Under the pieces are notes generated by a model. That model did not search any database, was not told the origin of the DNA, and saw only the letters and a program-made list of their open reading frames with translations. Below are positions 34,226-43,962 of a stretch of 64,000 bases of DNA, one piece after another. Every line of letters starts with the position of its first letter. Positions within the stretch are counted from its first letter, which is position 1. The stretch lies in the NCBI GenBank assembly GCA_036504535.1, contig DASXUY010000042.1, positions 1 through 64,000 on the forward strand. The letters are read 5' to 3'. The stretch comes from JARLGU01 sp036504535 (lineage in GTDB: Bacteria > Armatimonadota > Armatimonadia > Armatimonadales > Capsulimonadaceae). The position numbers were made by a program, and so were the translations under genes.

Positions 34226-35398
34226 ATGATTATGACCACTACTTTTAGCACAATACAGAACGGGACTAGACCGAGAAGCGTACATGCTTCGCGGCGTGGT
34301 GAACTCGCAAGAGTAGTCGACGAGATTGACGCTCTGTGCGAGACGTTTGGCGTTGGAACGCGTATTCCCGCGTACCGCGACCTGATGGCTCGCTTCAACA
34401 CATCCGAGCGAACGGTACTTTCAGCGCTGGCCGAACTTCAGCGATCTGGCCGAATCGTGCGACGCGCTGGTTCTGGCACCTACGTGGCGGAAAGCCCAAA
34501 GAGCTACACGAGCCGTACAGCTCCTGGGATTTCAAGCGAGCCGATAATAGATTTGTCTGCCGCTGATGATGCACTTCGCGGTACCACAATCGTCGTCGTT
34601 ACAGCGCACGACAATTCATACCTGAGCCGCGGAATCGAGCTCGCGTACAATGTCAGCGCGGAATGGGGTGTACCCGTTACTTACGAACCCCCGCGGCAAG
34701 AGCGTATTGATGCACTCTGTTTGGCCGACGATGGGGTGGAACGAGGCTTCCTTTTATTGGGCAGTAATCGCTTTGAAATGGCAAAGCGAATTCATGCCAT
34801 GGGGCGACGAGTTGTATTTGTCGGTGGTCCGCCGGAAGGGCAGCAGGGCGAATTCCCATGTGTTGATATCGACAACACATATGGCGGCTTGCTGGTGGCC
34901 CGCCATCTGATCGATCAAGGGCATCGTCATATAGCTATCGCGCTACCGATATCGGTGCCTCGTTCATGGGGCATTGAAATCGCCGTTCGTGAAGCTCGCG
35001 CTCGAGGAATTGATATTCGACTCACCGAGATTACGCCAGCGCAGATCACCAAATGGCAAGAAGATGTCAGTTTGGTAGCCGATTACTTCGCTCAACCGGA
35101 CCATCCGACGGCGCTGTGCGCATGGAACGATCACGACGCTATATTCGAACTGACACTGTTGCAGAGCGCCAATATTCGCGTTCCTGACCAAGTTTCGATA
35201 GTGGGATTCGATAATGGGCATGAAGCCACTCGAGTTACGCCTGCTTTGACGACGATTGATTCGCGGCTTGAGGACAGAATTCGTATCGCCGTTGACCTTC
35301 TTGCCAAGCCTGCGGCGCAAGTGCCAAGCTACACGGCGACGCTGCAGCCCTTGCTGGTGGTGAGGGCGTCATCGTCGCCGCCATCACGCACTATTTGA
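34226..35398 (+). CDS. GntR/LacI chimeric transcriptional regulator
   Basis: A 390-residue protein with a GntR winged helix at about residues 28-90 (TRIPAYRDLMARFNTSERTV, wing RRAGSGTYVAE) and a LacI-type effector domain to about residue 385 (GLLVARHLIDQGHRHIAIAL; VSIVGFDNGHEATRVTPALT). It heads the long saccharide-degradation cluster and is followed by two pseudopilins. A second ATG two codons in is an alternative start. The operator-like repeat at its promoter suggests autorepression relieved by a sugar from the target polysaccharide. Confidence 0.86.
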   Translation: MIMTTTFSTIQNGTRPRSVHASRRGELARVVDEIDALCETFGVGTRIPAYRDLMARFNTSERTVLSALAELQRSGRIVRRAGSGTYVAESPKSYTSRTAPGISSEPIIDLSAADDALRGTTIVVVTAHDNSYLSRGIELAYNVSAEWGVPVTYEPPRQERIDALCLADDGVERGFLLLGSNRFEMAKRIHAMGRRVVFVGGPPEGQQGEFPCVDIDNTYGGLLVARHLIDQGHRHIAIALPISVPRSWGIEIAVREARARGIDIRLTEITPAQITKWQEDVSLVADYFAQPDHPTALCAWNDHDAIFELTLLQSANIRVPDQVSIVGFDNGHEATRVTPALTTIDSRLEDRIRIAVDLLAKPAAQVPSYTATLQPLLVVRASSSPPSRTI

Positions 35399-35455
35399 AT
35401 CGATATCAGGAGCACGTCACCACCTATACGGGGAGCCTGCTCAGGAGTAGCCGAA

Positions 35456-36205
35456 ATGAAGACATCAAAATTGACAGCTTTTACTCTTATTGAGCTACTC
35501 GTCGTTATAGCGATCATAGCGATTCTGGCAGCGGTGCTCTTCCCGGTGTTCGCTACCGCCCGAGAAAAGGCCCGCCAGACGACATGTGCCAGCAACGAAA
35601 AGCAGATCGGGCTGGCTCTACTCCAATACGCTCAGGATAACGATGAAGTTCTCGTGACCGGTCGTCCGACATACTTTGGCACAACAAACTACACGACTTG
35701 GGATATGGTTATCGCGCCTTATGTTCGGATGGGCAATCAGTACAACTTCGCCGGAAACTGGGCATGGATGGCAGGCAACAACGCACCATGGGCAGCATGT
35801 CCTGACGATACTATTGTCCACGCTCAGGGCAACCCTGCCACGAATCTACAACCGCGCTCATACGCTCTCGTTTCAGCCTATAAAGGCGTCGGATCGGTTG
35901 GTCAGCCATTGTCGAAAATCCCGTCCGTCTCGTCAACTCTACTCGTGGCCGAGACCGTTTGCAGAGGCAACAATGTCGGCGACTACCATGCCACAACCGT
36001 GGACTGCCCAGGGACCCAGTGGGACAACAATGGCGGCACTCCCGCCTTTCAGCAGGGCAACCACTCGGGCGGATGGAACTACCTTTTCTGCGATGGGCAC
36101 GTCAAGTGGCTCGACCCGAGACTTACCGTCAGTCCAGGGGCGAATCTGGTAAATACCGGCGGCACAGGCCCCCGAGGGATGTGGACGATTGACGATACAG
36201 ACTAG
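35456..36205 (+). CDS. Prepilin-type pseudopilin (DUF1559-like, H-x9-DG)
   Basis: A 249-residue protein with leader MKTSKLTA, helix FTLIELLVVIAIIAILAA, PVFATAREKARQ and NEKQIGLALLQY. The H-x9-DG motif is in NHSGGWNYLFCDGH. A conserved AACPDDT precedes the variable middle. First of two consecutive pseudopilins after the third GntR/LacI gene. AGGAGT lies upstream of the ATG. Confidence 0.88.
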   Translation: MKTSKLTAFTLIELLVVIAIIAILAAVLFPVFATAREKARQTTCASNEKQIGLALLQYAQDNDEVLVTGRPTYFGTTNYTTWDMVIAPYVRMGNQYNFAGNWAWMAGNNAPWAACPDDTIVHAQGNPATNLQPRSYALVSAYKGVGSVGQPLSKIPSVSSTLLVAETVCRGNNVGDYHATTVDCPGTQWDNNGGTPAFQQGNHSGGWNYLFCDGHVKWLDPRLTVSPGANLVNTGGTGPRGMWTIDDTD

Positions 36206-36211
36206 GATCGC

Positions 36212-36290
36212 TGGCTCCGGGCAGAGCGCCTGTCCGGAGCCACTGTTTACCAGGCATGACGTACGGCTCGTACGTCGGCGTAACCGGTTA
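36212..36290. promoter_or_regulatory. Hairpin and two palindromes between the twin pseudopilin genes
   Basis: TGGCTCCGG/CCGGAGCCA (36212-36242, 13-base loop, no T-run), then GACGTACG-GCT-CGTACGTC (36258-36276) and TAACCGGTTA (36281-36290), all perfect. The hairpin may stabilise or attenuate the mRNA. The two palindromes have the size of LacI-family operators and may give the second pseudopilin gene separate control. Confidence 0.5.
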
Positions 36291-36328
36291 GCAGTATACG
36301 AATATTTCTACTTGCGTGAGGGATGAAC

Positions 36329-37324
36329 ATGATTTCGAATAAACGTTTTGGCTTTACTCTTATAGAATTATTAGTTGTTATAGCTATTATAGCGATATTG
36401 GCAGCAATATTATTTCCGGTCTTCGCCACAGCGCGAGAAAAGGCGCGACAGACCACATGCGCCAGCAATATGAAGCAGATCGGGCTGGCATTACACCAGT
36501 ATTTGACCGACTACGACGAATGCTACCCATCGGGCATTGTGCCTGGGAAGGCGGTCACTGGCTGCACTTCATCGGGGAATCCGAGTACATGTCAGCTTCA
36601 GCCTCGCGGCGGATATGGGGTGGGCTGGGGCGGCCAGACCTACCCGTATGTGAAGTCGGCCAACATGTACACGTGTCCCGACGATCCGTTCCTGCCCAGT
36701 ACAGGATTCGGCACCGGCGGGACGCCTCTGCCGGTCAGCCATTTTGTCACGTTCTCATACGCAATGAACTATGAGCTTTCTGGGCAGAATGAGAGCGTTT
36801 TGTCGGCACCCGTGACAACGGTGGCGCTTTTCGAAGTGACGAACTGCACCGTGGCGGTCGGGGATCAGCAGGAAGGGACGCTCGGACAGACGAGTTGGCA
36901 ATGGGCATCCCCTGTCGGCGACGGCTTCCCGTTCATGCAATACGCTAGCGGAAACATTGGGAACTGCGACATGCGAGGCGACTACGCAGCGCAGGTAAAG
37001 TGCACCGCAGCTAATACGTGCACTTTGACATCGTACAACGGTTTCACCGATGATGTTTGCGCCGCCACTGCGGGCGTGAAGGCGCGTCATTCTGGCAACA
37101 TAACTGGTACGACTTCGAAAAGCAGCTCGCCTCCAGGCAATTTCCTTGGCCAGTCCAACTACCTATTAGCCGATGGTCACGTCAAGTTTCTGAACGCGGA
37201 AAACGCTGCATCGGCGAACAATGGTAACGGTGGTCCGACGAACTCGCAGCTGCCCTGGACATGTCCGTCTGCGCAATGCTGGTGGGGAGCTGCAAAGGCA
37301 GTGGTGACGTTCAATCCGTTTTAG
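36329..37324 (+). CDS. Prepilin-type pseudopilin (DUF1559-like), long form
   Basis: A 331-residue protein with leader MISNKRFG and helix FTLIELLVVIAIIAILAA. The start at 36329 is chosen over the ATG six bases upstream because GAGGG then has normal spacing. The His-to-DG interval near the C-terminus is longer than nine residues (RHSGN...LLADGH), an insertion relative to the other copies. Five of six Ile codons in the helix are ATA. Followed 25 bp later by the GH43 gene. Confidence 0.87.
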   Translation: MISNKRFGFTLIELLVVIAIIAILAAILFPVFATAREKARQTTCASNMKQIGLALHQYLTDYDECYPSGIVPGKAVTGCTSSGNPSTCQLQPRGGYGVGWGGQTYPYVKSANMYTCPDDPFLPSTGFGTGGTPLPVSHFVTFSYAMNYELSGQNESVLSAPVTTVALFEVTNCTVAVGDQQEGTLGQTSWQWASPVGDGFPFMQYASGNIGNCDMRGDYAAQVKCTAANTCTLTSYNGFTDDVCAATAGVKARHSGNITGTTSKSSSPPGNFLGQSNYLLADGHVKFLNAENAASANNGNGGPTNSQLPWTCPSAQCWWGAAKAVVTFNPF

Positions 37325-37349
37325 GGCATTGGGCTTAAGTGACTAACAC

Positions 37350-39386
37350 ATGACCAGTATGAAATCGTGGATCGCCGACAACGGTGATGGCACATACACC
37401 AACCCGCTATTCTATGACGAGTTCTCCGACCCTGACATGATCCGCGTGGGAGACGACTACTACCTTACGGGAACGACAATGCACGCGATGCCCGGTCTTC
37501 CGGTGCTTCGGTCACGTGATCTAGTTAACTGGGAATTCGTCAGTTACGCCTGTGACCGTCTCGACTTGGGACCGGAGTTCCGGTTGGAGGAGGGCAAGAA
37601 CGTCTACGGACAGGGAATATGGGCCCCATGTATCCGGCATCATAATGGCGTTTTTCACATCTTTGCTAACGTCAATCGCCACAAGACTCAGCATTTTCAG
37701 GCCACTAACGCGGTGGGGCCGTGGACGCACAGCGAAATGCGCGTATCCCTCCACGATCTATCAGTGCTTTTCGACGATGACGGAAAATCGTATGCGGTGT
37801 GGGGTTACCAGGAGATACATCTGGCTGAGTTGACCAACAGTCTGGAGGATATCGTTCCGGGCACTGATCGCGTGATTATTCCGCACGGCTCTGGAGTCGG
37901 TGAAGGAAGCCATTTTCTCAAGGTGGATGGGGCGTACTACCTCTTCTTCGCCGTCTACGATCCAACCCTGTACATGGTTTGCGCGCGTTCGAACCAACTC
38001 GACGGTCCTTACGAGGTGACGACGATTAGCGCAAACGAGGCACTCGGCGCGAGCTATGGCAACCGGCTTGCGCCTGGCTCGCTTCGCGATGGGGTTTTTC
38101 AAGTGCTCAAGCCAGATGCTGCCCGGATCAGCAAGATGGCGCTCCATCAGGGTGCGATAGTTGACACCCCAACCGGTGAGTGGTGGGGGTATTCGATGAT
38201 GGATCACAATTCGGTGGGCCGGCTGACGTGTCTTTCGCCGATTACGTGGTCAAACGGCTGGCCCTATTTCGGGCTGCCTGGCAACTTGGGTCGTTCACCT
38301 ATCACGTGGGCTAAGCCGAATATAGGCGCAGCGTCCGATCCGTCGGCCCTTTACGAGCGCTGTGACGATTTTTCAAGCCACGCACTAAAGCCAGTGTGGC
38401 AGTGGAATCACTGCCCTGTCGATTCCGCATGGTCGCTCTCCGAACGTCACGGAGCGCTCAGGCTATACACGCTACCGGCCGACGATCTGTGGAACGCGAA
38501 GAACTCGCTGACGCAACGTGCGATCGGTCCGGAGTCGACGGCTACCGTGGAGGTCAACGTCGCGGGCCTTGTTGGCGGTGATTGCGCTGGGTTAGGACTG
38601 CTAAACGTGCCGTTCGCATCCATGGCGCTCACGAAAGAAGACCAGCAGCTATCGATCCGCCTGTTCAATCAGCTCAGCGGGCAAACCGAGATTCATGAAA
38701 TAGATCGATCCCTAATCTGGTTGCGGGTCGCGTGCGACTTCGACAGGGAGGTCGCGCGGTTTAGCTACAGCGAAGATGGGAACGCGTTCAGGGACATTGG
38801 CGACGGCTTCGATATGATCTACCAGGGGGCGACATTCCAGGGTGTCCGTTACGCGCTGTTCGCGTACAACACCAGCGGCATGTCTGGCGGATTCGCTGAC
38901 TTTGCCAACTTCGTCGTCGAAGAGCCGCGTGCCATTCGACAGGCGGGTCGTGCGCCGGTGGGCCGAATTGTCTCATTGACCAGTAACGCTGATGGTGTTA
39001 GGCTGTTAGCAAGAAACGGCGTCATTGTAAGCGCGCTACCGACCGACGAGCAGCGAAGCGGTGATGTTCGCGACTTCGTGGTCGAGGACCGCGAATGTGG
39101 CCGTGTGGCGTTCCGTGCCCATAACGGCGGTTACGTTACGGTGTGCGCAGACGGTGGACCCGGCGATATCCGGATTGAGCCAGCAGGCGACGAGTTGACG
39201 CAGACATTCCAATGGATCGACATGCAGGGAGGATGCTCGGCACTGCTCTCGCTGGCGACTCATCGCTATCTGCATAGCGTCCCCCGCGACCCGGGCCTCG
39301 TGTCCGCCGACAGTCAGGGGCCGGCACCGAGTCGGCTGGACGGTTCAACATGGCGTGTGTCGCCATTAGAAACGCCCACAAACTAG
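37350..39386 (+). CDS. GH43 glycosidase with C-terminal beta-sandwich and fascin-like trefoil domain
   Basis: A 678-residue protein without signal peptide. Residues about 15-330 are the GH43 propeller: catalytic base in FSDPDMIRVGDDYYLTGT, IWAPCIRHHNGVFHIFANV, LSVLFDDDGKSYAVWG, and an acid candidate Glu in GVGEGSHFLKVDGAYYL. A concanavalin-like sandwich follows at about 340-525, as in GH43 beta-xylosidases. The last 140 residues (VSLTSNADGVRLLARNG; GYVTVCADGG) resemble a beta-trefoil of fascin or ricin type, unusual for this family and possibly sugar-binding. An in-frame ATG lies three codons downstream. Confidence 0.82.
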   Translation: MTSMKSWIADNGDGTYTNPLFYDEFSDPDMIRVGDDYYLTGTTMHAMPGLPVLRSRDLVNWEFVSYACDRLDLGPEFRLEEGKNVYGQGIWAPCIRHHNGVFHIFANVNRHKTQHFQATNAVGPWTHSEMRVSLHDLSVLFDDDGKSYAVWGYQEIHLAELTNSLEDIVPGTDRVIIPHGSGVGEGSHFLKVDGAYYLFFAVYDPTLYMVCARSNQLDGPYEVTTISANEALGASYGNRLAPGSLRDGVFQVLKPDAARISKMALHQGAIVDTPTGEWWGYSMMDHNSVGRLTCLSPITWSNGWPYFGLPGNLGRSPITWAKPNIGAASDPSALYERCDDFSSHALKPVWQWNHCPVDSAWSLSERHGALRLYTLPADDLWNAKNSLTQRAIGPESTATVEVNVAGLVGGDCAGLGLLNVPFASMALTKEDQQLSIRLFNQLSGQTEIHEIDRSLIWLRVACDFDREVARFSYSEDGNAFRDIGDGFDMIYQGATFQGVRYALFAYNTSGMSGGFADFANFVVEEPRAIRQAGRAPVGRIVSLTSNADGVRLLARNGVIVSALPTDEQRSGDVRDFVVEDRECGRVAFRAHNGGYVTVCADGGPGDIRIEPAGDELTQTFQWIDMQGGCSALLSLATHRYLHSVPRDPGLVSADSQGPAPSRLDGSTWRVSPLETPTN

Positions 39387-39439
39387 ATCTCTCGGCTAAT
39401 TTACCGAAGCCATCACATATTCGAAATAGAAGCAAGATA

Positions 39440-41509
39440 ATGACCAAGCACAAACCAGCCATGAAGCTACTCTCAGCTATCACTCTGATGGCGCTATTCG
39501 CAAACACTCCAGCGCAGGCTGACACGCGATCATTCAAGCACCCCGGCCTTTTGCATAATCAGGCAGACTTTGACCGCATGGCCACCAAGGTCAAGGCTGG
39601 CGCACATCCATGGATCGATAGCTGGAATATCCTGGTGGCAAACCCTCATTCCCAGCTGTCTTGGAAACCTCGACCCGCTCCCGTCATCTACCGGGGGCGC
39701 AATCCCTACGGCGAGAACTACGCTTTGCTGTACAACGATGCCGCCGCTGCGTATCAAACAGCGCTTCGGTGGAAGGTCACCGGTGATACCGCCTACGCCG
39801 ACAACGCAGTGAAAATCCTCAACGCTTGGGGTTCGACATTGACGGGAATCGGCGGCGATTCCAACGGGTGTCTGGCGCTTGGCCTTTACGGCTACGAGAT
39901 CGCTAATGCGGCCGAGATCATGCGCAGCTACAGCGGCTGGGCACCGGACGACTTCAAGCAGTTTCAGACCATGTTGCTGAAGGTGTTTTACGCGGGCAAC
40001 CACGATTTCCTTACGCGACACAACGGGACTCAGCCCAGCCATTACTGGGCGAACTGGGATCTGTGCAATATGTGCTCTATGCTTGCAGTCGGCGTCGTTT
40101 GCGATCGCCCGGATATCTACGATGAGGCGGTCACATACTTCAAGCACGGTGTGGGAGCTGGCAACATCGACCACACGGTTTACTACATGCACCCGGGCTA
40201 CCTAGGTCAGTGGCAAGAATCTGGGCGCGACCAGGGGCACACGACGCTAGGTGTTGCACTTATGGGCACGTTCTGCGAGATGGCTTGGAAGCAGGGCGAC
40301 GATCTCTACGGTTACGAGAACAACCGCGTATTGGCCGGCATGGAGTATATCGCGAAATACAACCTCGGCGAGGATGTCCCGTACATTCCCTATGCCAATG
40401 TCGACGTGGTGCAGCCGGTCATTGCTGACGGTGGTCGCGGCTTGGCGCGTTCGGGCTGGGATCTGATTTACAACCACTATGTTAACCTCAAGGGAATTGC
40501 AGCGCCATACTCGGCTAAGTTTGCGGAGAAGGTGCGTCCCGAGGGTGGTGGTGGGAACTACGGGCCGAACAGTGGCGGTTACGATCAACTCGGCTTTACG
40601 ACACTGACGGCAACCGTCGATCCATGCGGCGAGATCAGTGCGCCCAGCGGCCTAACGGCATCGGTCAGCGGGGCCGTCGTCACGCTCTCGTGGTGGGGAA
40701 CGCCAGGCGCGAAGAATTACACTATTCGGCGGGCAGCAGGCAAGGGGCCGTACGAGACAGTGGGCGAAGTTGCTGACAACATGTTTGTTGACAGGAAAAC
40801 AGTGGCGGATGCTAACTACTCATACAAAGTGGTAGCCACGCTTCCATCGGGCAAAACACTTGTCTCGAGCCCTGCGTCAGTGTCGCTAGCTGCCAGCCTG
40901 ATCGGAAGGGTGAAGCTTGACGTTGCAAGCCATTCAGCTGTGATCGATACTGCAACCCCAAAAGCTCAACTGGCGAGCACCGGAGCCGCAGTGATCCCGG
41001 CGATTCTCAATGGCACCGACCAGTATGTCCAGCTCCCGCCCGAAGTTCTGGCGGGAGTCACCGACTGCACAATCGCGGCGTGGGTGAAGGTAAACGGTCA
41101 CGCTGTCTGGCAACGTATCTTTGATTTTGGCAATGGAATTACCAGCTACATGTACCTGACTCCAATTAGTGGTTCGGGAAAGCCGCAGTTCTCTATCACG
41201 GCCGGGAGCGGACGTGGTGAGGAGCAGATTGTCGGAACCAGTCCATTTCCGATTGGAGCTTGGACCCACGTGGCCGTCACCCTCGCTGCTGGAACCGGCA
41301 CGTTGTACATCAACGGATTGCCCGTTGGTACGAACGGCGCAATGTTAATGACGCCGAGCCAACTCGGAGTCCTGTCGCAGGCATACATTGGCAAGTCCCA
41401 GTATCCCGACCCGTACTTCGCTGGCATCATCGCGGACTTCAGACTGTATCGCGGAAGCCTAAATGCGAAGCAGATCGCTGAATTGGCGGCGAAGGCGCCT
41501 GCGATTTGA
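39440..41509 (+). CDS. Secreted alginate-lyase-fold polysaccharide lyase with FN3-like and LamG domains
   Basis: A 689-residue exported protein. The ATG chosen begins a signal peptide (cleavage near TPAQADT). Residues about 30-370 are an (alpha/alpha)6 lyase domain of the Alginate_lyase type (PF05426-like), with HYWANWDLCN (His201) and QWQESGRDQGHT (257-268), both strictly kept in the paralogue at 45886. An FN3-like linker follows at about 395-485, and a laminin-G/concanavalin-like domain at about 520-685. Lyases of this fold cut uronic-acid polysaccharides; alginate itself is not implied. Its 5' frame overlaps the GH43 3' end if read longer. Confidence 0.8.
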   Translation: MTKHKPAMKLLSAITLMALFANTPAQADTRSFKHPGLLHNQADFDRMATKVKAGAHPWIDSWNILVANPHSQLSWKPRPAPVIYRGRNPYGENYALLYNDAAAAYQTALRWKVTGDTAYADNAVKILNAWGSTLTGIGGDSNGCLALGLYGYEIANAAEIMRSYSGWAPDDFKQFQTMLLKVFYAGNHDFLTRHNGTQPSHYWANWDLCNMCSMLAVGVVCDRPDIYDEAVTYFKHGVGAGNIDHTVYYMHPGYLGQWQESGRDQGHTTLGVALMGTFCEMAWKQGDDLYGYENNRVLAGMEYIAKYNLGEDVPYIPYANVDVVQPVIADGGRGLARSGWDLIYNHYVNLKGIAAPYSAKFAEKVRPEGGGGNYGPNSGGYDQLGFTTLTATVDPCGEISAPSGLTASVSGAVVTLSWWGTPGAKNYTIRRAAGKGPYETVGEVADNMFVDRKTVADANYSYKVVATLPSGKTLVSSPASVSLAASLIGRVKLDVASHSAVIDTATPKAQLASTGAAVIPAILNGTDQYVQLPPEVLAGVTDCTIAAWVKVNGHAVWQRIFDFGNGITSYMYLTPISGSGKPQFSITAGSGRGEEQIVGTSPFPIGAWTHVAVTLAAGTGTLYINGLPVGTNGAMLMTPSQLGVLSQAYIGKSQYPDPYFAGIIADFRLYRGSLNAKQIAELAAKAPAI

Positions 41510-41510
41510 C

Positions 41511-41588
41511 CAGCGTGTCGCTGGACCCGTGTCTCGCCGCAGACGGGTCGGTGTAATCTGGGGCCAGTCTCTTGACGAAAGCGCATTG
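41511..41588. repeat. Degenerate dispersed repeat, copy 2
   Basis: Counterpart of 33909-33988. It contains a hairpin GACCCGTGTCT/AGACGGGTC with a 2-base bulge. The rest of the 281-bp gap before the permease holds one more imperfect hairpin near 41622-41640 and an AT-rich stretch near 41715. Confidence 0.55.
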
Positions 41589-41790
41589 GCTTGCTCTGCT
41601 ACCGGTTTTTGTTTATATAGCTCCCGCAGTTTGCGGCGGGTGATTTGACGCGGCTGGGGGGATTCCGCGCTAACAGGTAATGCGCGCTAAGCTTTTCTGG
41701 TCCACTGTTTCGGACTCGGATTATACATACGAAAAAGACGGACGGCAATTGTCGCCATCCCGGAGCTTGCGTGAAGATTGAATAGAGATT

Positions 41791-43812
41791 ATGTCAACAG
41801 TTGCTAACACATCAAGAACTCAAGAACACGAAGAGGTTGCCCAAAGTGATTCGTCGCGCTGCTTCGGTCTGCGTGCTCGAGCATTTCTTGTGGGCATTCC
41901 GGCAGTTGTCGCGATATCAGTGATGTCGGTCTACGGCGACCTTGTGACCAAGACGGTGCAGTTTGGCGTGCTTCAACTGGCACCACCCGCCATCGTCGGA
42001 TTGCTGTTGCTCGTTTTGCTCAATAAAGGCTGTTCCCGCATCGCGCGCCGCGAGCTCTTGAACGCTGCTGATATTCTCATCGTGTACACAATGATGCTTG
42101 TTGGCGTCATGGTATCGACACGCGGGGCAATGGAAAAGGTCATTCCGGCGCTTGCGTTCCTGCCGTACCACTCGAACGCGTCCATGCGCTACAACGATCT
42201 GGTGACCCGGTATCTCCCCAAGTGGCTGCTGCCGTTCACACCTACAGCCCAGACAGCGTGCCCGACCGGGCTTCGCGAATACTACGAAGGACTGGCGCGC
42301 GGAAGCCATATTCCGTGGACGGCGTGGGCGGGACCGCTTGTTGCAATGTTCGTGCTCGTCGGTTTTGTGGCGTGGGCTTACGTTTGCCTCTCGGCACTGA
42401 TTCGACGGCAGTGGATGGACAACGAGCGGCTTTCCTTTCCGCTGACAGCGCTTCCCGTCGCTATCATTCGCGATGAACTTGACGGCAAGCCCTTCTTGCG
42501 GAACGCAGTGATGTGGGCGGGATTTGCCGTGCCTGGCCTTGTATTTCTCTTCAATGGCCTCAACGCGAACATTCCAGCTGTGCCGGGAGTGACCCTGATC
42601 TACAGCATCAATTCGATGGTGTCGACGTATCCCTGGAACCAGATCGTCAACACGCTCCTTTGCGTTTCGTTCGCCGCGATAGGTTTCGCCTACTTGTTGC
42701 CAAACGATTTGCTCTTTTCGCTATGGTTCTTCTTTATCTTAACGAGGATTGAGGACATCACCCTGGCTGCCTTTGGCACACCCGTGCAGAGAATGGGATC
42801 GCACGATGCGAGCATTTTTACCGGACATCAGGCAATGGCCGCCTACATTGTGCTCATTGTCTCTTATGTCGTCCTGGGCAAATCGCACTATAGCGCTGTG
42901 TTTCGCACGGCGTTCACGAAGACGAAGGTGCTGGATGACTCCGGCGAGATGCTCTCGTATCGTTCAGCGATTATCGGCCTGCTCGCAGCATTCGCGGGGG
43001 TTGTTGTGTGGCTCAGCATAGCCGGGATGAGTCCGTGGCTCGCTACCTCGGTGATGGGCATCTACATCTTCTTTGTAAGTGTTATCATGTCCCGCGCAGT
43101 CAACGAAGCTGGCCTTTTGATAACGGAAACGAGCTTCTTGCCGACGCAGATGATCCAATTGGTCGTCCCGATGTCATCGTGGGGGCCGCAGAACATTACC
43201 TTTACGGGATTCGTGAATACCGTTTTTGCTCGCGAACTGCGCGGCGTTCTGTTGTCGCCGCTCATGGACTCGCAGAAGATGGCGTCGGACATTCGCATGA
43301 AGCAGCGCTCCCTTCTTCTACCGTTCGTGGCTGCTGGCGTGGTAGCGTTCGCCGTCTCTGCGGTCGCATTCCTTTACCTGAGCTACACGCGGGGCCAGTT
43401 GTTGCTTTACGATTATCCCGACGGCAACGCCGGAAACATGTACTGGCACGCCGCGGCGGCGATTGTTGGGATGGCTCCTCCGCTCGACCATATTGCGTAC
43501 ATCGGTTTCGGCATTGGCACTGTATTCACGGGTATGCTGTTGCGCTTGCGAACCCTGCTGCCATGGTTCCCACTCAACCCGCTAGCCTATGCGGTGGCGC
43601 CAACGTGGGCGATGAACTGTCTCTGGTTCCCGTGTCTCGTGGCGTGGATCATCAAGGTTCCCGTGATGCGATACGGCGGCGTCGCAATGTTTCAGCGCCT
43701 GCGACCATTTATGCTCGGGATGATACTTGGGGAGTTCACGATAGCGATGCTATGGGCGTTGCTCTCCGCTCCTGCAATTGGCCTAAGCGCGCCCGTTTTT
43801 CCCTGGCCGTAA
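41791..43812 (+). CDS. Large multi-spanning membrane protein (DUF6785-like), possible oligosaccharide permease
   Basis: A 673-residue protein with at least twelve hydrophobic segments and a hydrophilic first 25 residues. The sequence pattern (LLNAADILIVYTMMLVGVMV; LWFFFILTRIEDITLAAFG; RAVNEAGLLITETSFLPTQM) resembles the DUF6784/DUF6785 proteins common next to glycan genes in Armatimonadota and Planctomycetes, distantly like OPT-type transporters. No transport activity is proven for the family as far as I know. It is the only transporter-like gene in a cluster that has both exported and cytoplasmic enzymes, so uptake of oligosaccharides is the simplest inference. Confidence 0.65.
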   Translation: MSTVANTSRTQEHEEVAQSDSSRCFGLRARAFLVGIPAVVAISVMSVYGDLVTKTVQFGVLQLAPPAIVGLLLLVLLNKGCSRIARRELLNAADILIVYTMMLVGVMVSTRGAMEKVIPALAFLPYHSNASMRYNDLVTRYLPKWLLPFTPTAQTACPTGLREYYEGLARGSHIPWTAWAGPLVAMFVLVGFVAWAYVCLSALIRRQWMDNERLSFPLTALPVAIIRDELDGKPFLRNAVMWAGFAVPGLVFLFNGLNANIPAVPGVTLIYSINSMVSTYPWNQIVNTLLCVSFAAIGFAYLLPNDLLFSLWFFFILTRIEDITLAAFGTPVQRMGSHDASIFTGHQAMAAYIVLIVSYVVLGKSHYSAVFRTAFTKTKVLDDSGEMLSYRSAIIGLLAAFAGVVVWLSIAGMSPWLATSVMGIYIFFVSVIMSRAVNEAGLLITETSFLPTQMIQLVVPMSSWGPQNITFTGFVNTVFARELRGVLLSPLMDSQKMASDIRMKQRSLLLPFVAAGVVAFAVSAVAFLYLSYTRGQLLLYDYPDGNAGNMYWHAAAAIVGMAPPLDHIAYIGFGIGTVFTGMLLRLRTLLPWFPLNPLAYAVAPTWAMNCLWFPCLVAWIIKVPVMRYGGVAMFQRLRPFMLGMILGEFTIAMLWALLSAPAIGLSAPVFPWP

Positions 43813-43962
43813 TGCCATTTCGCTCGGCGGTAGCGAAAGTCGATGACCAAGAGAAAGAAGTTTTGATGCCACAGAACTCTATGAGAGGCGAAGCAGTAAT
43901 TGAATCACTCACGCGTGGCCGTGTCCTGTTGAAACGCAGGCTGGGAGAACAGAAGGGTACCG

